Assembly (NCBI GenBank): GCA_049999725.1
Contig: JBNGIS010016008.1
Span: forward strand, 1-22,592
Reading direction: 5' to 3'
DNA length: 22,592 nucleotides
Source of the DNA: Haplomitrium mnioides
Lineage: Eukaryota > Marchantiophyta > Haplomitriopsida > Calobryales
The translations under genes and the position numbers were made by a program. The notes under the pieces are model-generated. The model had not been told where the DNA came from. It made no database searches and was given only the letters and a program-made list of their open reading frames with translations. Each line of letters starts with the position of its first letter. Positions within the stretch are counted from its first letter, which is position 1. Below, piece by piece: positions 18,703 through 22,592 of this stretch.

Positions 18703-19130
18703 TCAAGTAGGATGAATTGTGATTTCTGACAAGATGTTGAGTTGAGGCATGCGGGTCAAGGCATCTGCAATTTGTCGTTTTCCTTCCACATAGACCATCT
18801 TCATATGGAATTGTTGTCGCCACTCCGCCCAACGAATCTGTTGTTTTGATAGCTCCTTTTGAGTTTCTAGATAGATTAAAGGTTTATGGTCGGTTTCGAC
18901 AATAAACTCCTTATCTCCTAGATAATGCTTCCAATGTTTGGTTGATAACACAATCGCCAATTCTTCCCGCTCCATAGTGTGGTAGTTTTGCTCAATATTG
19001 CTCAACTTCCTAAAAAAGAAGGCAATAGGATGCCAACCATCCTCCTATTATTGTTGCAAAACTCTGCTAATAGCATTTCTCAATGCATCCACCGAAAGTT
19101 TGATTGGTCGTGTTTGATCACTAAGAGCTT
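18703..19130 (-). pseudogene. RNase H of the minus-strand chromovirus
   Basis: The minus strand reads LSVDALRNAISRVLQQ, two adjacent stops, then HPIAFFFRKLSNIEQN, YHTMEREELAIVLSTKHW, VETDHKPLIYLETQ and GKRQIADALTRMPQL. The acidic residues of RNase H are present (D in VDAL, E in MEREE, D in ETDHKPL, D in IADALTR). The first Asp sits in an altered context compared with the usual TDAS. It is in the same frame as RT but joined to it by an unusually short linker. Confidence 0.88.
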
Positions 19131-19998
19131 CTCACTTCTGAATTGCCTCCACTTTCTCATCCATAACTTGGATTCTTTATGCACTTACACAGTGATCCAA
19201 GTAGTCAACCTCCCTCTTTCCAATTTCACATTTGGACATCTTCACATATAGCTTCTGGTTCCAAAGTACCTTTAATACTGTACGAAGATGTTGTTGATGC
19301 TCTTGAAGACTCTTGCTATAGATGAGAATATCATCTAAAAAGACAATAACAAACTTATCCAAATAAGATCAAAAAATATCATTCATAAGACCCATAAATG
19401 TTGCAAGAGCATTGGTTAATCCAAAAGACATAACAAGATATTCAAAATGCCCGTATCAACTTCGAAACACTATTTTTTGCACATCACCTTTCGCAATTCG
19501 GATTTGATTATATCCGCTTTTCAAGTCCAATTTTGTAAGGTAATTTTCTCCTTGAAGTTGATCAAATAAATCATCCATCCTCAGCAATGGATATTTATTT
19601 TTCACCGTTTGTTGATTGAGTGCTCGATAGTAAATGCACATCCTCATACTCCTATTCTTCTTTTTCACAAATAGTATTGGTGCACCATAAGGATATTTAT
19701 TTTTCATCGTTTGTTGATTGAGTGCTCGATAGTCAATGCACATCCTCATACTCCCATTCTTCTTTTTCACAAATAGTATTGGTGCACCATAAGGAGAAAT
19801 GCTTGGTTGAATGAATCCTTTTTCCAACAATTCCGTAATCTGAGATTTGCATTCCTCCAATTCATGAGGAGGCAAATGATATGGTGCTTTGCACAGTGGA
19901 GTACTTCTTGGAATGACCTCAATCTTGTGATCAATGCATCGTTTTGGAGGCAAATCCTTGGGCAAATCATTGGAAAAAACATCATGAAACTCCTTCAA
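19131..19998 (-). pseudogene. Reverse transcriptase of the minus-strand chromovirus
   Basis: The frame opens with [17 protein letters not shown] and [14 protein letters not shown], the usual N-terminal RT lead-in. It continues with [44 protein letters not shown], a TGA near 19456, FEYLVMSFGLTNALATFM, a TGA, and VIVFLDDILIYSKSLQEHQ, the F/YxDD catalytic motif near 19325-19340. It ends with KMSKCEIGKREVDYL. All of this is in one frame. An in-frame 102-bp duplication repeats the GAPILF...ALNQQT segment, which should disrupt the fold. The end of the domain runs into RNase H after only about 20 residues, so part of the connection appears deleted. Confidence 0.92.
19589..19792. repeat. In-frame 102-bp tandem duplication in RT
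   Basis: GGATATTTATTTTTCA starts at 19589 and again at 19691, and each copy ends GGTGCACCATAA (19690 and 19792). I see about three or four mismatches. The 102-bp step equals 34 codons, so the RT frame is kept and the [20 protein letters not shown] segment occurs twice. Confidence 0.95.
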
Positions 19999-20248
19999 AA
20001 CACATTGAAATTCATGTGGGACATTATAATTTGAGTCCTCCTTGTCAATAGTGAGCTCACGTGTGTCTTAAAAACACCATATCTTGCTTTTTGATCGCAT
20101 TTTCTCCAATCACATATAAGAGTAGGTGTCTTGAATGAGATCATACTCGATCTCCCCAAATCTTCCATTGAGATGTCGTGAGTGTCTTCTTTCTCCAATC
20201 TACTTGCGGATTATAACCACTTCATTCCAAGAATATTGTCATATCTTG

Positions 20249-20520
20249 CTATATTGTGATCTTCCACTCTAACTTCTCTTTATAGTTACCCATGTGTAAA
20301 GCTATACTTTGAGATAGTCGTTCAATAGACTCACTTCGGCCATTTGCCATTTCCACCACTTTTTGCTCTTCTTTTTCAAGGAGCAACTTCAACTTCAATG
20401 CTATCGCTCGTGATAAGTAGTTTTCTTTTGCTCCGGAGTCCACCAAAACTCTTATTACAGATCCTTCCATCCATCCATCAACCACAATTAACCCTCTATT
20501 TTTCTGTTTTTCTATATAAT
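20249..20520 (-). pseudogene. Aspartic protease region of the minus-strand chromovirus
   Basis: The minus strand reads NRGLIVVDGWMEGSVIRVLV then DSGAKENYLSRAIALKLKL, with the DSG(A) active-site motif of retroviral-type aspartic proteases, followed by VVEMANGRSES. The protease would cut the Gag-Pol polyprotein. It lies between the zinc knuckle and RT as expected. A stop follows at about 20246-20248. A further weak coding match reading NPQVDWRKKTLT bridges to RT near 20180-20220. Confidence 0.82.
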
Positions 20521-20596
20521 AGATGCTTCCATCACATTTCTTCTTTATCCCAGCAAAACTACAAGGTTTTTTTTACTTGTGTGCCTTGTTTCTCTA

Positions 20597-21547
20597 ACCT
20601 TCTTCATATCCTTCATTGTTGATATTATGGAGAGGCCACCAAAATACTCGCCTTTGATTGCGCCGTACTACTCTACAATTTGGTGCAATGTGTCCTACTT
20701 GACTACAATTGTAGCATGTTTGAGTTTCTTGTCGATCATCCATCCTCCTTTTATTAGTATGTTGTGGTCTCCCTTATTGGTGATTTGGGTGATGAAACTC
20801 TCTTCTTCTTATATTCCCCAACTCCATAGACATGGGGCCATAGTTTCCTCTAGTTTGAACAATTCCTAGTATCTCTTCAATTCGTTGAGCAAATGAAATG
20901 GCTTTATTTACGTCTTTTGGGTTGCATATCATAACCTCTCCTCTAATCTTTCTCTTTAACCCTTGCAAAAATTTGTCAAAGGCCTCCATTGGACTCATAT
21001 CTTTGATTTGAACTTGCAAGCTTCAAAATTCTTCAATGTATCTTCAATGTCTCTTGTATCCTTGCTGCACCAACTCCCAAAGCTTTGTTCTTGTGGTCAA
21101 TATAGAATCCAGCGCTTTAAAATTTTGGAGCAAACCTTCTTTTAAACTACTCCACAAAAGTTGTTCTCCTCATGTATTTTTTTGTTGCTCCCAACCTTAT
21201 AGCCATATTGATGCATGCTCTGTTAATATTGATTTTGCAAACAATCCTTTCTCCAAATCTGAAGCATTTGGATAATATGACATGTAAACCTCCATTCGAT
21301 AAACCCATCCTTCTACGATGCCAGCTATGCAACTTCCTCCATATGGCTCTACTTTGCACGACTTGCTCATTTTCTGAAGTAACGTCTCCCGACCTCCTTC
21401 TCCACTTTCTTGATGTAGTTGCATTTTCACCATTTCTGCCATCAACATGTTTGTTTGTTGCTAGCTTGCTATAAAAGCTGCTTGAAGATCTTCCAACTTT
21501 TCTATCATCCACACTCCTTCTTCAAGACTCTTGGAGTTAGCATTCAT
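20597..21547 (-). pseudogene. gag of the minus-strand chromovirus
   Basis: The best start is ATG at 21547 (MNANSKSLEEGVWMIEKLED), with an in-frame TAG near 21470. One frame then runs through VEPYGGSCIAGIVEGWVYRM, DLEKGLFAKSILTEHASIWL, several stops between 21196 and about 21030, MEAFDKFLQGLKRKIRGEV and NKAISFAQRIEEILG. This is the usual capsid pattern: Y/F-x-G, W-yRME, A-W, and a late F-x-GL. It ends at a TAG near 20597, just after the CCHC knuckle. The stops share one frame, so decay was mainly by point substitution. Confidence 0.85.
20675..20716 (-). other. CCHC zinc knuckle of gag
   Basis: The minus strand encodes CYNCSQVGHIAPNC, an intact C-x2-C-x4-H-x4-C nucleocapsid knuckle that binds RNA. 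It is in frame with the preceding gag segment, although a TAA lies about 26 codons upstream. Confidence 0.93.
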
Positions 21548-21672
21548 GTTGTTTTGTCACAATTTTAATCCTCTAAAAGTTATACAAACACAAATATGTA
21601 CACATTCCAATTGTGAAAAATAGGTAAAATAAAAGGTTTAGGAGATGCCAACACCACATTACAGAACCTCTC

Positions 21673-21780
21673 TCAAAACTTACGAACAAGAAAATCACGT
21701 TGCGTTTGCTTAGGCGTTACTCTAATAGAAATATGACATTTAGAGTTGAACATTTCTACAAGAGCTTGGTTCAAATCCAT
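21673..21780 (-). other. Short coding-like segment, unidentified
   Basis: An open frame of 35 codons starts MDLNQALVEMFNSK and contains ISIRVTPKQTQRDFLV. A GTAAGT that would make a good splice donor overlaps its end (near 21681-21686), so it could be an exon fragment. Upstream on the same strand, segments such as FGDDFMVFVMESREPAILPV (about 21910-21840) also look coding. I recognise no family. It is not part of the retrotransposon as far as I can tell. Confidence 0.25.
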
Positions 21781-22007
21781 TTTTCTTTCTACCAAAAAAT
21801 ATAAATAAACCATTCCCATGTAACACCATAGTTTACCACAGGTAAGATGGCAGGTTCTCTTGATTCCATCACAAAAACCATAAAGTCATCACCAAAGCTA
21901 TATACTAGAAATTAACAAAAGAAATGTTTGTCAATATTAAACATACAAATATTAAAAGAATTTAATAGAGGAATTATATGAGGTACAAATGCTCCTCTAT
22001 CCATTAG

Positions 22008-22133
22008 CTACCATAACATCAAGTCAAACTTCTTATCTTCATGTACAAAAGATGGGACATCCACTATCCTTTTTTCACGAACACTTGACAGTTTAACTTG
22101 AATAGAGTCAATGCAAAGAGGAAACTCCAATAC
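22008..22133 (-). other. Short coding-like segment, unidentified
   Basis: A stop-to-stop frame of 41 codons reads EFPLCIDSIQVKLSSVRE, KRIVDVPSFVHEDKKFDLML, then TAG at 22008-22010. The residue composition is protein-like rather than random AT-rich. It may belong to the same decayed minus-strand gene as 21673-21780. No start codon, domain or family is evident. Confidence 0.22.
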
Positions 22134-22203
22134 TCAAAAAGGTCTTAAGTAATTCTCCAAAGAGGGGTAATCCACACTCTTTAGAGAAGACCAAATGTGG
22201 TGA

Positions 22204-22416
22204 CATGATCTTGGAATTCAGAAGGAAAAACTGATTAAACACGTCATTGAGCAGTGTGATCAGCCACTGAAGGGAGCACACATTATTTTATCAGCGATTT
22301 CGGAGATACAAGAGAAATTCGACAATCACAAGGTCTGGTATTCAAAAGTTGTCAAGAAAGCTACTCGACATAATCATATTATCAAAACATGGAATGCTGA
22401 GTTTCGAAGACTCTAG
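22204..22416 (+). pseudogene. 71-codon open segment, possibly a MULE-type transposase remnant
   Basis: After a TGA at 22201-22203 the frame stays open to a TAG at 22414-22416 and reads KEKLIKHVIEQCDQPLKGAH, SAISEIQEKF, KVWYSKVVKKA and TWNAEFRRL. The spacing of I-x2-I-x5, V-x-Y-S-K-x3-K-A and W-x2-F-x2-L resembles the segment before the catalytic domain of Mutator-like transposases, where V-S-Y-x-K-A-W-x-A-K and W-x2-S-F occur. This is pattern memory only. There is no ATG, and translation past the TAG is less convincing. It is otherwise an unidentified remnant. Confidence 0.28.
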
Positions 22417-22592
22417 AGTATCCAACAACAATGTTTAAATTGTATTGAGGATTTTGTTCATTCTCTACATTCTCTTTGGAGGATAATATTTGTATAGGGT
22501 CTCACGACGACCAAAGGAGCGATGAAGGTAAAGGTTTGAGATCTAGGGCGGTGTAAGGAAGCTCAGATCAATTCAAAATATATAATTAAATA

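Larger units (their letters stand above)
16807..21547 (-). mobile_element. Minus-strand Ty3/gypsy chromovirus, decayed, 5' LTR not found
   Basis: Reading the minus strand from 21547 down, the parts are gag with a CCHC knuckle, protease, reverse transcriptase, RNase H, integrase, chromodomain, polypurine tract and 3' LTR. This is the standard chromovirus order. Pol and gag are interrupted by numerous stops and at least two frameshifts, so it cannot move on its own. Its 3' LTR interrupts the integrase of the plus-strand element at 16806/16807, showing that it is the younger insertion. No matching LTR or tRNA-complementary primer site was recognised upstream of gag (21548-22592), so the 5' end is missing or replaced. 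Confidence 0.85.

Noticed and set aside
19589-19792. A diversity-generating retroelement, because of a repeat next to reverse transcriptase
   Set aside because: The repeat is inside the RT coding sequence, has no adenine-specific variation, and the RT is a typical Ty3/gypsy type.
20344-20869. Plus-strand open frames opposite protease and gag
   Set aside because: They are antisense shadows of the chromovirus coding strand, which shows clear DSG and CCHC motifs.

Overview
This window looks like nuclear, repeat-rich heterochromatic DNA of a plant. The evidence is an AT-rich composition, a large CpG-decayed satellite array, two plant-type Ty3/gypsy retrotransposon bodies (one with a gag zinc knuckle and a chromodomain), several TG...CA long terminal repeats, and gene remnants with in-frame stops and intron-like interruptions. 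No species can be named from the sequence. I see no intact gene, rRNA, tRNA or CRISPR array.

Layout. Positions 1-1139 hold a decayed plus-strand gene, tentatively an N6/N4-type methyltransferase-like protein. Positions 1346-1677 are a degenerate minisatellite with a strikingly regular 37-bp period. Positions 1678-1983 are AT-rich filler. Positions 1984-14256 are the dominant feature: about 12 kb of a 96-bp tandem satellite, roughly 125 monomers. Because 96 is 32 codons, the array throws up long but spurious open reading frames. Rare variant monomers recur in the same order four or five times, so the array has a higher-order repeat of about 2.0-2.6 kb. A 304-bp solo LTR with a perfect 5-bp target-site duplication sits inside one monomer (9455-9758).

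The array ends abruptly at another LTR (14257-14823), followed by a polypurine-tract remnant, a truncated LTR fragment in plus orientation (14833-14988), and a plus-strand Ty3/gypsy pol fragment (15095-16806). That fragment is cut by the 3' LTR of a second, minus-strand Ty3/gypsy chromovirus, whose parts run in order from gag near 21547 down to the chromodomain and LTR at 17285-16807. Both pol regions carry many stops and frameshifts. The minus element also has an in-frame 102-bp duplication inside reverse transcriptase and a Lys at the position of the catalytic integrase Glu. Its 5' LTR was not found in the window. The 100-N gap lies inside its 3' LTR and is flanked by the same 30 bases on both sides, so it probably represents overlapping contig ends.

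Positions 21548-22592 contain three short coding-like open segments that I cannot firmly identify; one has weak resemblance to a MULE-type transposase.

Nothing here works together as a pathway. The coherent story is layered decay: a satellite array built by amplification of multi-monomer blocks, mutated mainly at CpG sites, and then hit by successive LTR-retrotransposons, one nested in another.
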